64,000 bases of DNA from Tubiluchus corallicola (GCA_030141605.1 JAQGDQ010000057.1:248001-312000); one strand, 5' to 3'. Numbered from the stretch's first letter, positions 32,390-45,604 are shown. Numbers and translations: made by a program. Notes: generated from the letters alone by a model not told the origin.

Positions 32390-35300
32390 ATGGCAGAATC
32401 TAACGCTGAAATAGGAGCAACAGAAACCGTAGAATTGGAAGATGGCGGACCAGGTGCTGTATATCAAATTTTCGTTACAATGGAGGAACTTCTTGACAAG
32501 CTGAAGTTACTGAATTATGATGCTGAAGTAACAAAAAACAGACACATCGGTTTAAAACCCATATCCAGGTAACAAGGCGTACTATAGAATTTACAAATTC
32601 ACATGTCTACTGAGGCGTATTCTTTACGAATATTTAGTGTGTAATCAGTAATTAATATGCTTATATTTGTAGGCATTACTTTGTAATCCAGACAAATCCC
32701 GGTGAGCAGTTTTTTATGTTTGTGTCAATAGCAGCTATGTTGATACGAATGTGTGGGAAGCGCTTTGCTCAACCATCAGAGGTGAGTTTCTCCGTAAAGA
32801 TAAACGAATAACTGCATACAATTAAATGTTTTTATTGTTTAAAGTAACAGTACCTAAAATTTTTTATTACTAGGATTTTTATGTATATTGGCTATGACTT
32901 TCACTTATGTACTTGCATTATGTACTTAATAATTGATAGTGCAATGCAAACTATTCAGTGTTAGTCTACAAAACATGCAAACCTTAACTGAGGTGTACGG
33001 CATTACAAGGTTTGTATCATGGTAGTATCATATCATGACCTAGGTGTACCGTTACAGCCCTAACTGAATGTAGCTAGGCCTACTGTAGGTTATGATCACT
33101 CATTTTATTCATGTATGCAGGTTGGAGTAGTATTGATTAATTTAAAAATTATATTTGAACTGAAAGAAAAACTTACATGAAAAATTATTGTGAAACACAA
33201 AAATTAGTATCAACATAGAAGAATAATAACTGACCTCATATAGTAATTACATTATGTATTGTAATTGTATTGCACACAATTTTTGACAAAAGCATCGGCA
33301 ACACAGAAGGTTTATGTACAGATTACGTCATTCTTGTACATTCTGGCATACATTAGTAACAGATAGGTAACCTTAGTTACTTTGCATAGAGCCTCTCCTA
33401 TCACATTATTAATAGGCTAGTTCCAAAGGTATTATAATTTTCTCAAAAGGATTTGCTTCTTTAAAGTTGACTTTCGGCTCGTTAGAAGTGGAAAACTGGA
33501 ATGACTATGTGCCAGTGTGACATTGTTTAGTAAGTTTCAAATAATTATATGGCTTTCAAAAGTTTCTCATTAAATTGTTAGTAGGGATGTTACCTAAACT
33601 GAATTTACAAACCGAAACCGAAATTTATGAAACATAGGAAACAGAAATGAAACCGAACCGGAACATTTTTGCAAAAGCAACTACTATTTAAACTGAAAAA
33701 AAGAAAATTCTGAAATATGTAAAATATTTTGTTTTTTTGTTTGTTTGCTTTTATTTACTGCTAAAAAATTCAAATACAGAAAGTACAAGGAGGTTTTATA
33801 GTATAGAACCTCAAGTTTGATGGAGTGACTTACCTTAGAAAATCCTTTTTGGATCGGTTTCCTTTAATCTTGTTGTAATCCTTTTGGATCAAGTATTCTT
33901 AATGACTAATGTTTAAAGATCATAATGCTTCATCAAACATTAAACAAAATTTATTTTCTAAATATTTTGTAGCCTATTTTTCGTAAATTATAAAATTAAA
34001 ACGTGGTTTGGTAATTCGGTTGATTGGGCCTGAAGACTAAAACTTCGCAGTCAGCACTGAAGATACGGCACATTGCTGGTAAAAGCACTTAACAAGCTGT
34101 TATGTAACAAAATTTTCACTTTATTTGAACTAATTTAACCGAGATTTTTCAGTCGTTTTTGACTTCTAAGAGAAAAGAATAGTTGTTGTTGTTGGCATCC
34201 TTCTGTCTCGGAAGACAATGGAGTGTGCGCCAAGAGAGTCAGTTATTGATCACATTGATGGAGCTGCAGCGTCGACTGTGGCTGAGCAGTCCGATCCTTG
34301 AACCACTGGAGTGGCCTCTCCAGGGCGCACACCTGGGCAAGGTGTATGAAGATCCCGAGTTGCCTAGACAACAGGAACCCACTCTCTTCCTCCCTGGTGT
34401 AGTCCAAAGGAAAGCGGAGCAATACGTTTGGCACCAGGTTGGCTGCAGGAGCTGCCGGAGTCAGTGAACATGCTGCACTGGTTCGCCTTCGGGGCTCCAC
34501 TCCTGATTTGGAAGGTTTACTCCTCTACATGTGGCCGTTGGGTCACTTGACCTCCTCCGCCCCCTCTAGCCGTTTGCTGCTTGTGCAGCTCCTCCGCCGA
34601 GTATCGAGATACAGTGTGGGCATTCCGCAAGCCTATAGCACCTGGTATTCCTCGGCGGTCACCCATCCAAGTACTAACCAGGTTCTATGTTGCTTAACTT
34701 TGGTGATCAGACGAGAACCGGTGTTTTCAACGTGATATGGCCGTAGAGAAAAGAAAAGTAAATTGGATAAATACTAGTAAAACCTCGAAAAAATGATACC
34801 GAAACCGAAAGTGCAATTATCGGAAAACCGAAATGAAAATTTCGTTTTGGTAACATCTCTGTTTGGTAGTAAAAATTTCCTACGTTTTAGGATGATGATC
34901 CAAACAATCTTGTTGCAGACATACTGGCTGAGCTCAGGAATTTGGTAAGTTATTATTATTATTATTATTATTATTGATTTTATTTCAGAAATTTAAGGTC
35001 CATAAAACAAAAATAAAAATACAGTACAACTAAAAATGTACAGAGTTAGTTTACAGAAATATACAAGAAAGAGTTAGTTAGAATGGACACATGAAATTCT
35101 TTCCCACGTCTTAAAAATGTTCGATCTAATAAATTTATCACTATTACACAGCAAGTCATATCACTATTACACACTGAAAAACAGCTTACTTCTGAACTAA
35201 ATGCAGCTTTCCTACATATACAGGAAAAATGTGGTACATTGTAGCTAACATGCATTTGGCTTGCGCTATTGCAACTAGGAAGATTAAAGAATTCTCTAAT

Positions 35301-38300
35301 GGCATTATTATAGGTAATACGCATTTTTCAAATGCGATTATGATTAAACCAGAGACTAGGACAATAAAATGCGTAAATAATGCTACAAGAAACTTCTTTT
35401 AACATCATCTGAACAGTTTTTGAACTTTTAATAACAATAATACAAGTAACAAGCCATGTGACCCAAATATTAATGGTCATTAACAATCTTAAGATGAAAA
35501 CCATTTAGAACCACACTGGAGCACAAGAGATCAACATATTTTTTAGGAAAACATTATAAGCATTTGCTCTTATCAGACTTATAACAAATATCATTTTCTA
35601 AAGCAAAATTTTCACATTTACTGAGCAGATGTTGGAGCAGCGAAGTAACGAAAACACAAAAGTCAACAGCATAGGCTAAATGATTTAATGTAATACTAGA
35701 GAGTTTTGGCTGTTTAATCATACAGACTGCTTGTTCATGCAAATATTAAAAAAATATGCTGGAAGAATACTGCCTTGTTTCACATCATCGAAAACCTTTA
35801 TATCAGTAGAGACATATACCTGCCAAATTAAAGCTTCTGCTTCTGTTGAAGGTAAACTGTGCTACTTTGACATGGCAGCTTATGCAAACCTTGTTCATTA
35901 TATGGTCAAGGTAAACCTTTGCAGATTATTTACAAATTAATTAATTTGCTACGTCTTTTTTCAGGGACAACCTGTATCATTTCCGCCCAATAAACTAAAA
36001 CAAGGGTTTGGTGAACATGTTGTCTACATCCTGGACAAGTTAGCGAATGAAGCACTGAAGTCAACTTTTCACACTTGGAAATTGTATGATATCTCATTAT
36101 AATTAATATATTATTTATATTATAAGTTTATAGAGCTGCACTCTTCTGGTTCTTTCACCAAGGTTGCATAAGAAAGCTTCTTTTCACACAAATGTGATGC
36201 ATATGCACTCGGATGTCTGTAATTTTCAGTCAATTTTCAAGGAACTTGACAGTGGCATCAGTGACCAAGTTTCAAATAGTGCACTGTATTACATGTCTTC
36301 TTTAAAACGTTAATCAATGTTCAAACTACCATTTAAGTTCTTACTAATCTGTACTGTCACTGCTATGCTATTCTTTGTCAAGACTACTGCTTATAGCTTT
36401 GTTAAATATCTGTAACAGTTATTTGCCTGAAAGCCACTGTAATTTTATTTGTTATTATTTCCTTTTCTGCCCATTTCAGCCCTGTCTATCCTACCGAAGA
36501 AACCGAGGAAGAGACAGTCACCGCTGATGAATCTGAAGTGATGCTAAATAAAGTTGAAGAGGAGATGGTATGTAATTATTATTACCTTAGCATTGCTCTC
36601 AGTTTTGTGTATAGTTTTACATTACTAAAGCAACTGTTATTGAGTGATGTCTTACTAGTTATTGTAGTTAAAAGTGCTAAATTTCTGTAGATGGACTGAA
36701 AGTTTAACATAAATTATATATCTTATAAATTAAATATAGCTACGAACAGGTGATGTTTTTCACATTTTTTCTTCATCTTGTTAAGGTGTTACAGTAGGTG
36801 CCGCTTAACTTTGGAACGAAAATGTTTGGGCCCAATTAACCGACTGAACCTGTTAGTTGACAGGCGTAGCATTACTAGTATAGAAGCACGAGTCATCATC
36901 ATTTATTAGCTTAGTATGCACATCAGAGGCTTTAAATGAAATTTAAAAATGACTTGATACCAAAATTCCTATTTAATCATTTAGCATATGGTGCTGATTT
37001 AAGTAAGTGTATTAATAAAAACAAAAATAAAAAATAAACAAATTATTTATTTACACCAAAAAAATCACAAAATTCATGCAAGGGCGGTTGCTTCATTTCT
37101 TACAGAAGAAGTTGGTTTATAAAACTCTCATACTGATAAAAAAGTTTAAAATTTATTGCTGTATGCTGCACGTATTCATACAAAACACCTAGTGCTTAAA
37201 GTGCTTAAGCTGAAATTGTTGATGCCCGTGTTTCCCTGTGAAAAGCAAGGAGTGCTTCAAAAGCAAAATGCTAGGCAAGTGATTAAATGTTTCCCTGTGA
37301 AAAGCAAGGAATGCTTCAAAAGCAAAATGCTAGGCAAGTGATTAAATGTTTACTGTGAAAAGCAAGGAGTGCTTCAAAAGCAAAATGCTAGGCAAGTGAT
37401 TAAATGTTTACTGTGAAAAGCAAGGAGTGCTTCAAAAGCAAAATGCTAGGCAAGTGACTAAATGTTTACTGTGAAAAGCAAGGAGTGCTTCAAAAGCAAA
37501 ATGCTAGGCAAGTGATTAAATGTTTACTGTGAAAAGCAAGCTGGGCTTCAAAAGCAAAATGCTAGGCAAGTGACTAAATGTTTACTGTGAAAAGCAACGA
37601 GTGCTTCAAAAGCAAACTGCTAGACAAGTGATTAAATGTTTAGCTTCCAGAAACAAGGTTAAGTTGCAGATTCAAAGCAAAACCAGTACGTAAGCATATT
37701 AGCACATGATAAACGCACCCTCTTACAAACAAAACCGTATTAACATGACTGTTTCTATGCACATTATGGTGCACAAAAGTCAACTAAAAATGACATAAAC
37801 ACGGTAAAAGCTGTTTGGTCACAGACATAAATTAATTTTGTCTTATTTTGAGCATATGAAGCAAAAATATTGAGTCAGTTATGAAGGGTTATTTGGGTTA
37901 ATTGCTGGCGATTTTTAAATATTTGAATAGGAGTGGGAGGTACCAGATGTTTTTGAGTCAATTAAGCAACTGATCCTATTAACAGTGAGTTTAACAAATG
38001 GCAATTGCTGTGTTAAAATTTTAATAGTAATAGTAAAAAACTGTCAAAGCAACCAAAATTTACTTTTCACTGATTTTTCTAGATATCGAAACACAAAACA
38101 CTTTTTATTTTCAGAAAACTTTTTATTGCCATTTACATTCATTCTGCAACCTATTCCATTACAGTCTTTACTTAGTGGAACAGGAGTGACAAACCTAGTT
38201 TTTAAATTTAACTACACATTTAGAACAGCCCGTGAGTTAGCAAAAATGAACAATCTTACTATGTGTGTTCTTATTTTACATGCTCACTTGTTTCAGTTTG

Positions 38301-41300
38301 AAGATGATGATGATTTAGAGGAAGAAGAACATATATTAGATCTTAATGCTCTTCGTAATCTTAGTCAAAAAAATGTGAGTTTTTTATTTTAGTTTTTTTT
38401 ATTTTATGTTCTTTACAAACCATTTAGGCATTTTTAGTGAAACTTCTTCTACACTTATCATTTCTTTGCTCAATGACATCAGATAGAAATAATGTTATAC
38501 ATAGCTGCATTTAGATGATTAAAGCAAAACCTGATCCAATCTTAAACTGTAGGTCAAAACAATCTATTTCTTAAAATATTGAAAGGGAACACATTATTTT
38601 TTCAAAATTGACTTATATGAAGAAATTATTATCACACATATACAATTTCACATTCGCATCATTAGTTCTTCACTACATGCGTTTCACCATTCGCTAGTAA
38701 ACGGGTACTAGCGCCTGCATTTCGGAAGTTTACGCATTGCACAAAATCCATGTATTTTACCTCTCGGTTCTGATGTGTTAGTTTCTAATGAACTATGCAC
38801 GTTCGACGGCCCATGCTTGAGCACAACTGAAATTTGAAATTTGAATTTTTATGTTAAAACATGCCTACTTTTAGTACAACACACTGGAATCTCGTACAGT
38901 AGCACTGTAGTTGAATTTTCACTTTCACAAACATGTACAACACGCTCGTGGAATATTTTTGCAGTTGAAAATTCTGTTAGTTTGTGATGTCATCAATAGT
39001 TGGGTTCACTTGCCGTTAATTAAGTTTTTAATCTATTATTTAATTATCAAAAACAATTTTGCAGTATTAATCATGTTAAATTGTATACTTTCTATCGGAC
39101 TTGAAAATGTGGTAGTATATGAAAAATCATCCTGTCTTTCTTTAAAGAACTTGTACTATAAAGGTATTTCCTTATATGTATATTTTTTGAAAAATGAACA
39201 CACAATTCGTCACTTCAGCCACAGGCGTACAGGAGAAAGTTTCAAAGAGGTAGAAGAAATTTGCCCTGAAAATTTCTAAGTTGCCCAAGTTTGAGTGATT
39301 TCGAAATAAGTGCAAACAACGGGCTACATTATTAAGTGGGGTAAAGACTGACAAAAGTGTCTAAAAACAAATTATCTTCATTTATCTATATGCAAAACAT
39401 GCAAATCTTAGTTTAAAGCAGAATTATTTGCCCTGAAAATGTTCATTTCATTAGCCAGGGGAGGGCATCCGACACCCCCCTCAACCCCCGCCTTGTATGC
39501 CTATTATTTCAGCTACATGTTAACCTTTCTTTAACAAAAGACTTGCGTTGTGTAGACATTTGAACAAGTTACATTTACAGTAGATGCAGGAAAATTGGAA
39601 GGGTGCATTTCCATATAAGGGGTGTGTGTTCAAGCCTGTGGCTAGTCCCACCATAGATTAAAAAACTGATTCACTATATCTGTGTTAAACATGTGAAAGA
39701 TCAGCTCAGAAAAGGATAATAACATAATTTTTGCCTGAACTGAACTTTCTGGCACATGTCTGTGCATGAACAAATGGTTAGGTGACTGCTGAATGTGGCC
39801 CTGCACAGCTGGGCGTCACTGATTGCAGATGGCATTCCGGCCTGTTTGTTTGTCTGTGTGTCTGTCTGCACAGTAAAATCAAAATGAATGAAGCTATAGT
39901 CATCAAACTTGGCACAGGGATATATCTGGGCAAGAGTTTCAAGTTCACAATTGCAAAATCAGAAACTTTAAAATAACTTATTGTCTTTGGTGAGTTCATG
40001 TGAGGGCTTGGGTCTGCAGGCCCATTATGTCCACTCTAACTGTTATCATCATCAGCATCATCATCATCATCTCTCATTATCTCATAACTAGTGCTATTGT
40101 TGTTCTTGTACCTTTGATGCATTTTGTATAACACGATGTGCTGCATTAAAATGATATTCATTGAGCAAAAACTGCATAACATGATAAACATGATACAATA
40201 TCTTGTTAAAGATTCCCTGGTTTTAAATATCGCACAACAATACTGTAATACACCCATTAGACCTGTTTGGAGTTGGTTGAAGGTCACTGTGACCCACCAA
40301 TTGCAATGTGAGTATCTATAGAAAAAGTAAAAAGTACATTGACTAGTGTGTATAACTCAACGACATGACAAACAATTTTTCTGCTTAGGATTTGACAATT
40401 TTCCATGTTAAATGTTTAGCCGTGCATTATGTATTATATTTTCACATTTAGCCAAGTGCCGGTACCTGTATATGTTAATCGAATTGTTAGTTTTTAAGGC
40501 CTTATCAGGCCTATGTTTTCCTAAATTTCTCTATTCAATGGATGAAGTTCCTCTGTTCATTTTCAAATTTGTCTTTTGTTCGCTTAAACAGGATGTGGAA
40601 AGCAGCAAACCGGAAGAAATAATGGAGTCTACAACCGATGCTGCAGAGTGGAAGTTAGAAGTGGAGAGAGTTATGCCGTCATTAAAGGTTCACATTCGAA
40701 CAGATAACAAGGTAAAATGATAATCCCTAGGCGATTATTTGTCACCATTCTAAAAATTCTAAATATATTATTAAATTTAGCTGATAAATGTTAGAGTTTG
40801 GTCGATGTACCAGTATAGCTATATCATTGTGCAATAGTCTTTCTCATTTAAAACTGTTCACAAGTGTTTGTACCATTATATTTTTTGTGTCCAGTTTACT
40901 GGAAATGCTGGAATATTTATAAATAACACCTTTCATAATTTCTGGAAAATCAGATTAATTTAATTTAAGCGTCAACAGTTCCACATTACAGTAATATTTA
41001 GATAAATCTAGTCAGTAAAGTATATGTATGCTTTTGCTGTAGATTGCAGGGCTACCAGAGCTAGGCTTTTTAATTTAAACCCAATGTTCCATTTGTTGGA
41101 AATAGTTCATTTCATGGAAATTTTAAAGAATGGTAAACAAAATAATTTTTTACAAGTTTCTCCTTAAAGAATTACAAAGAATTTTATAGATTTTTAGCTT
41201 ACTAAAGTTCCTTTCACACACTTATTTCAAAGTGACTGGCAATGCATATAATAATACAGTAACATATAATACAAGAATGAGTTACTTATTCTTTATCTAA

Positions 41301-44191
41301 GAAACTCATTCTTGCATTCCCTAAAAAAAATGACTTGGTCTTGTTGCGGTATTCGATGAAACCATATCGTACCAAAGTGACGCCTTTGGATATATTTACA
41401 TGAAATTTAAAAGAAAAAACAATTGGTCTTCAAAACATGATTGATTTTAGCTTTAGAAATCAGTGTATTTTAAATATACTCTTACAGCAATATAATAGCT
41501 GTAATACCGAGTGCAAATTAAATGATGAAATCCTTTTCAGAAAAATCTTAAAATGATTATCATATTATATGTAAAATTTGAAAAATAGCCATTGATAAAT
41601 AAAGATTGTCTTGTTGCTACAAAAATAATTATGTGTGACTAAAGACAGAAAATGACAAATCAAGATTGCAGACATGGCAGTTTGAAAATAGCAAATCAAG
41701 ATTGTAGCATTTGACTTATATAAATATTATTATCTGTCTCTTTAGAGTTTGATATAAAAATGTGTTGAAACTATGTCCAAAATTCACCATTCATTAAAGC
41801 TAGCTGCATCATTTCACTTTGTAAACATCACCTTTGTAGGATTGGCGAGGCCACCTCGAACAGATGCATCAACATCGGGACGGTATTGAGAAAACTCTTA
41901 ATGAGACCAAAGGCTACCTGGATAAGCTACACTCGGAAATCAGTCGGACATTAGAGAAAATATCTAGTCGAGAGAAATACATCAATACACAGTTAGAAAA
42001 GCAACTTCAGGAATATAGGTATGATGCCTGTGGTTTAATTTCTCATACAGGTGACTAGTTTATTTCACAGCATAATCGCTGAAATACCTTGAGTAAAGAT
42101 GTCCATTTTCAAAAGGTGTGATCAAAACTAGCTGCCAATGTAAGCAGTTACTTTGAGCACTATGCTGAGACTACATTATACATACACACACACACACACA
42201 CAGTAATCACAGCATTTATTATGTATGAAGACATTATTCTCAACAATCACTGAATATAATTTCTTGTATATAGCCTATACATACTACCTTTACTTTAAGA
42301 AGAAAGTTTTTAACAACATTAGAAGTGTGTATCATACATGAATTTTGCTAGCCATTATTATCTATCATTTTACAAATAGATCAGCTATTATATTTATATT
42401 TATTTATGTAGATTTAGTTGACTTGCAAAAAATATGATTTCCTGTACAAATGTGCCTTTATGATTGTCAGTTCATGTGGAGTAATTTTACTTGTAGGTCA
42501 CTCCAAGACCGTCTTGCCGAAGCGAAGGAAAAATACAAGCAAGCAAGTGGTGGAATTACAGAACGTAACCAAACTTTGCAAGAGGTGTTTTGTTTTTTTT
42601 TCTTTTAGACTGCATGGATTTTAAGTATGAAAAACAAGGATTTCAAATCCTTGCAGCACTCCGAGGTATTGTTAGTTAAGTTTTTGCGTATGATTTTTCA
42701 AATACAGTATAATGTGCATTTGTTTAGTCATTTCTTTGTATGCTCTGTAGATTACTGAAGAGTTGGAAAGAGTAAAACAGGAAATGGAAGAGCGTGGTAG
42801 CAGCATGACAGATGGAGGTAATTGGCTTCTTTCTTTTCAATTTCCTAGTATTACTGCTTTAAAAGCCAAGTCCACTGATAAAGCAAACCAGTACCACTCT
42901 CACATCAAAGTCGTCTCTGAAATGTCTTCTACATACGACTGTACTTCATTTTGGGACTCATAGGTTGACTGTGAGTTGTGTACAGGTTTTATATCACTAT
43001 GTGTTCCCATACACTTCAAGACTGAAGAAGCCAATCCACTTGGCACTCCACTGATAATGAGGGGAAGTCTGAGTGGTTGTGGCATTTAGTTCCCAAACCT
43101 AAGGGTCAAATCCCATTCATTTTGGGCCAATTGATTAGGATTTTCTGGCAGCCTTCTGAGGTCTTCTCAGTCTGTCTGTCTTAAGTGAGTAGCTTATCTG
43201 ATCATGTGTTAGCTGATCTGGTACTGGGGAAGAAAGGCAGCTGAGCAGTGGGCTAGACCACCTGTCGACCTTGTATGTCGAGGCTTTGTAAATTGATGCT
43301 GTCAATCCTTAACCTCCGTAAGTCACTATGCTTCTTTCAGCTGCAGCTAATGTGTTTCCTCTTTTAATTAGATGGCTCTGCTACATATCTATATTTATAG
43401 TAAGTTACTGTGTAATGCAGATTGAAATGTCTGTTGTTTATCACATTTACACTTTGCAGTGACAAAATTTTCAGTAATTTGTCTTCACCTAAATTTTGAG
43501 CCTTTTGGTTTGACTTGGCTAGAACCGTTTGTATTTAGGATGATTATAGTAAGATAGCACCATTTTTCCTTTTTTACATGCTAAATGTTGTATTGTGTTT
43601 TAAGCTTAGATCGCTTTTTGTGTACAGGATTGAAGCATTAATTATAACATCCGTATTTTTTGTTTCTTGCAGCGCCTCTAGTCAAGATTAAGCAAGCTCT
43701 GGCTAAATTAAAATCTGAGACTACACAGATGGACGTGCGCACTGGAGTCGTTGAGCACATTCTAATGCAGGTAGTGGACAGTCGGCAGTGACCTTAAAAG
43801 ATATATATTTAAATAGCTAACTTAGATTGTGTCAAGGTCTGCACAATTTATGTCATTCTAACCACTTGACATCCAGTGCCAGTTTCCACTTCAAAACTCA
43901 CTGTAAACAGCAATGATTCATCGCTAGAAATTATTAATGGTTAGCCACACCAGATGCATAATTTTGAAAATCTTGTTGGCATTCACATCTCAAGTGAAAA
44001 TTTTCATATGCCAAGTTGACATCATGTATCACATTGGCATCATTGTGTGTTGTGTTGATTGTGGTACCAGTTTGGTATCATTACACCATGTTTAACTCAG
44101 CTTAATTCACTTTGGGTAATTTAAATTATTGTACTTTGTTGTAATTTCTGCTTAGCAGTAGAACTACAATTACACATACATCATCATCACC

Positions 44192-44234
<43 letters not shown>

Positions 44235-44401
44235 TATCTGTGCCATATGTGTCATACAGTAGCCTGATACTCATTTTTCAGTTAGATGCTCATTTTTGTT
44301 TTGCTTTTTAGACAAAGTTGAGAGACAAGACTGAATTGCAACTGAGTCTCAATGCAGCTACTATAGAAGCAGAAAAACCTTTTATGGACTCAATCTTTTG
44401 A
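32390..44401 (+). CDS. IFT57: Intraflagellar transport protein 57 homologue
   Basis: IFT57 (also called HIPPI) is a subunit of the IFT-B complex that moves cargo along cilia. Twelve exons join in frame to 422 residues, against 429 in human: 32390-32568, 32673-32781, 34891-34944, 35965-36083, 36480-36567, 38297-38374, 40592-40711, 41840-42018, 42497-42584, 42751-42817, 43673-43770 and 44312-44401 (TGA). Hallmarks are MEELLDKLKLLNYD, HYFVIQTNPGEQFFMF and VSFPPNKLKQGFGEHVVYIL. An acidic linker (about 160-200) follows, then WKLEVERVMPSLKV. A coiled coil fills about 250-390 (QLEKQLQEYRSLQDRLAEAK, ITEELERVKQEMEERG). The ATG follows an in-frame AT-rich leader. The exon 4 donor is weak (AAATT then GTATGA), but phase and homology support it. 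Introns carry a hAT MITE, SINEs, a LINE fragment and a minisatellite. Confidence 0.97.
34169..34755 (-). mobile_element. 5S-rRNA-headed SINE with 11-bp target duplication
   Basis: AGAGAAAAGAA at 34169-34179 and 34745-34755 flanks a 565-bp unit. Read on the minus strand it has a 5S rRNA head (34744-34629), a body, and a tail ending GACAGAAGGATGCC followed by (AAC)4. The body from GGAGTGGAGCCCCG through GGCAGCTCCTGCAGCCAA to CTGGAGAGGCCACTCCA aligns by eye with the leader of the LINE at about 18067-18270. The last ~40 bases resemble the LINE 3' end at about 21679-21717. The 5S head supplies an internal pol III promoter. It is non-autonomous and probably mobilised by that LINE family. Confidence 0.9.
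34629..34744 (-). pseudogene. 5S rRNA-derived SINE head
   Basis: The minus strand reads ACGGCCATATCACGTTGAA, then CACCGGTTCTCGTCTGATCA, GTTAAGCAACATAGAACCTG, GTTAGTACTTGGATGGGTGA and ACCAGGTGCTATAGGCTT. This is almost a whole animal 5S rRNA, including the internal A-box and C-box promoter. Substitutions such as CATAGAACC for the usual CGTCGGGCC and the loss of the first few bases separate it from a working gene. It is bounded by SINE sequence and a target duplication, so I call it a SINE head and not a 5S locus. Confidence 0.92.
34980..35850 (-). pseudogene. LINE reverse transcriptase fragment, antisense in IFT57 intron 3
   Basis: The minus strand from about 35840 gives FDDVKQGSILPAYFFN (RT block with VKQG). 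HLAYAVDFCVF follows, in which the catalytic YADD has become YAVD. Then comes LLSKCENFALENDICYKSDK, where the family has a Y-N-x-x-K-S block. Further downstream (35320-34990) are degenerate C-terminal remains. It is broken by stops and frameshifts and not functional. Confidence 0.75.
37230..37642 (+). repeat. Minisatellite, seven ~59-bp units, in IFT57 intron 5
   Basis: Units of the form GTGAAAAGCAAGGAGTGCTT plus CAAAAGCAAAATGCTAGGCA plus AGTGATTAAATGTTT are repeated about seven times. The first two carry CCCT where the later ones have ACT. The last unit has more substitutions. Near-identity of the middle units indicates recent amplification. There are no spacers, so it is not a CRISPR. Confidence 0.97.
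42181..42202 (+). repeat. Short (CA)n microsatellite
   Basis: Eleven CA units in the IFT57 intron between exons 8 and 9. Confidence 0.9.
43060..43325 (+). mobile_element. Probable tRNA-derived SINE in IFT57 intron 10
   Basis: AGTCTGAGTGGTTGTGGCA resembles a pol III A box, and AAGGGTCAAATCCC at about 43101-43114 a B box, at tRNA-like spacing. They are followed by an unrelated body up to about 43325. No second copy of this body was noticed in the window, so boundaries and family are uncertain. Confidence 0.5.
44192..44231 (+). repeat. (ATA)n microsatellite
   Basis: About thirteen units, 80 bases before the last IFT57 exon. Confidence 0.95.
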
Positions 44402-44711
44402 GTTTGGCTGTCACATGTTTCAGAGTCTTTGCCACTTGGATGCAATAGTTGTAGGTCATTACACATTCCAAGACTACTTACAGCAGTTGAAAGTTGTCAT
44501 GTAGCTTGTAAATTTTATGTAGTACTACTTTTATGCAAGTAGATTCTCTCTAACGAGTCTCATTTTTGACATTTTTTGTCTAAATATTAGTCCAAACTGC
44601 TTAAAGCTCAGAAACCTCGATTTTCTTAAAAGAAAAAATTAACCCTCAAACAACATTCATTGTATTTTAATATACAATTAAAAACATTGAAATTACCGTA
44701 CAGTAAATGTG

Positions 44712-44717
44712 AATAAA
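44712..44717 (+). terminator. Candidate polyadenylation signal of IFT57
   Basis: AATAAA lies 310 bases after the TGA stop. A further AATAAA lies near 45465, so alternative 3' ends are possible. Confidence 0.5.
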
Positions 44718-45604
44718 TGCCTTGTTTAAAAACACAAAAGAAATTTAAAAATTGGATTGAACAGAGTCAAATTAATGTAAGATTTCATAATGTAACTGCG
44801 TGATTATCATTATTTTGATCTCTCTTGGTGGAGATTTTGAAAATGGTAGTCATTTTTGAAATGAAAATGACAGAAATGGGTTCCTTCGATCTAACTACCC
44901 CGAGATAGATGTCGTAATCGCTTCTTAATGTTAAAATACTTAACGTTCCCTTACTTTTCATTGCTTGTGCAAAAACTTGGCGGCCATTTTATTTTTTGCA
45001 TTTTTAGCACCTCTTCGCTGATTTTTTAGCTGACAACAGCTTTTTTTGGATTCAGCATAGTCAATCTGCTAAGACTGACTATATATGTTCCCCACTTTTA
45101 GAAAAAACTCCCCCAGAACTTTATAGAAGAACATTTTTTTTGTCTAGTCTGTCACCGAAAACTGAGCGTTTGTGACGAGAGTTGTGAGTAATGAAAATTG
45201 TCCTTGTTGCCCCAGCCTACATGTTAATGCCACAAGTCTTTTCCTCAGTATATCCTTTACACCATTTATTTTAAGTATATTCTTTCTTGATCAAGTTTTT
45301 AATAATACTAAGTGAGTACTAAACTTTAGAACACCAATGTCTTTTATTCTGTATAGGTGACATGTGTGATTTGTGTTTTTTTAATTGATAAACTATGCCG
45401 TCCAATAGTAGCCAATGACGAGGCTGATTTTTTTGCAAATTGAAACTGTATGTGTTGTCTGTAGAATAAATTTTTGAAGTTGTGATTACACTTAATCATT
45501 TATTTTGTGTATAGAGGTTTTTTAAATTATGCATGAGAACTAATAACAGCAGATGCACCAATATAAACATCTACACTATGAAAACAGTAGATACATATAA
45601 AAGG

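Larger units (their letters stand above)
33574..34869. mobile_element. hAT-type MITE split by a SINE, in IFT57 intron 2
   Basis: The termini TAGGGATGTTACC (33582) and GGTAACATCTCTG (ending 34861) are inverted repeats with two mismatches. The flanking 8-mers ATTGTTAG and TTTGGTAG match at six of eight positions, as in an aged hAT target duplication. ACCGAAACCGAAA words recur near both ends. A 5S-headed SINE (34180-34744) is inserted in the middle. The right end lies only 29 bases before IFT57 exon 3. Confidence 0.85.

Noticed and set aside
34629-34744. Functional 5S rRNA gene
   Set aside because: The first bases are missing, several conserved positions are changed, and it is enclosed with a SINE body and tail between 11-bp target duplications.
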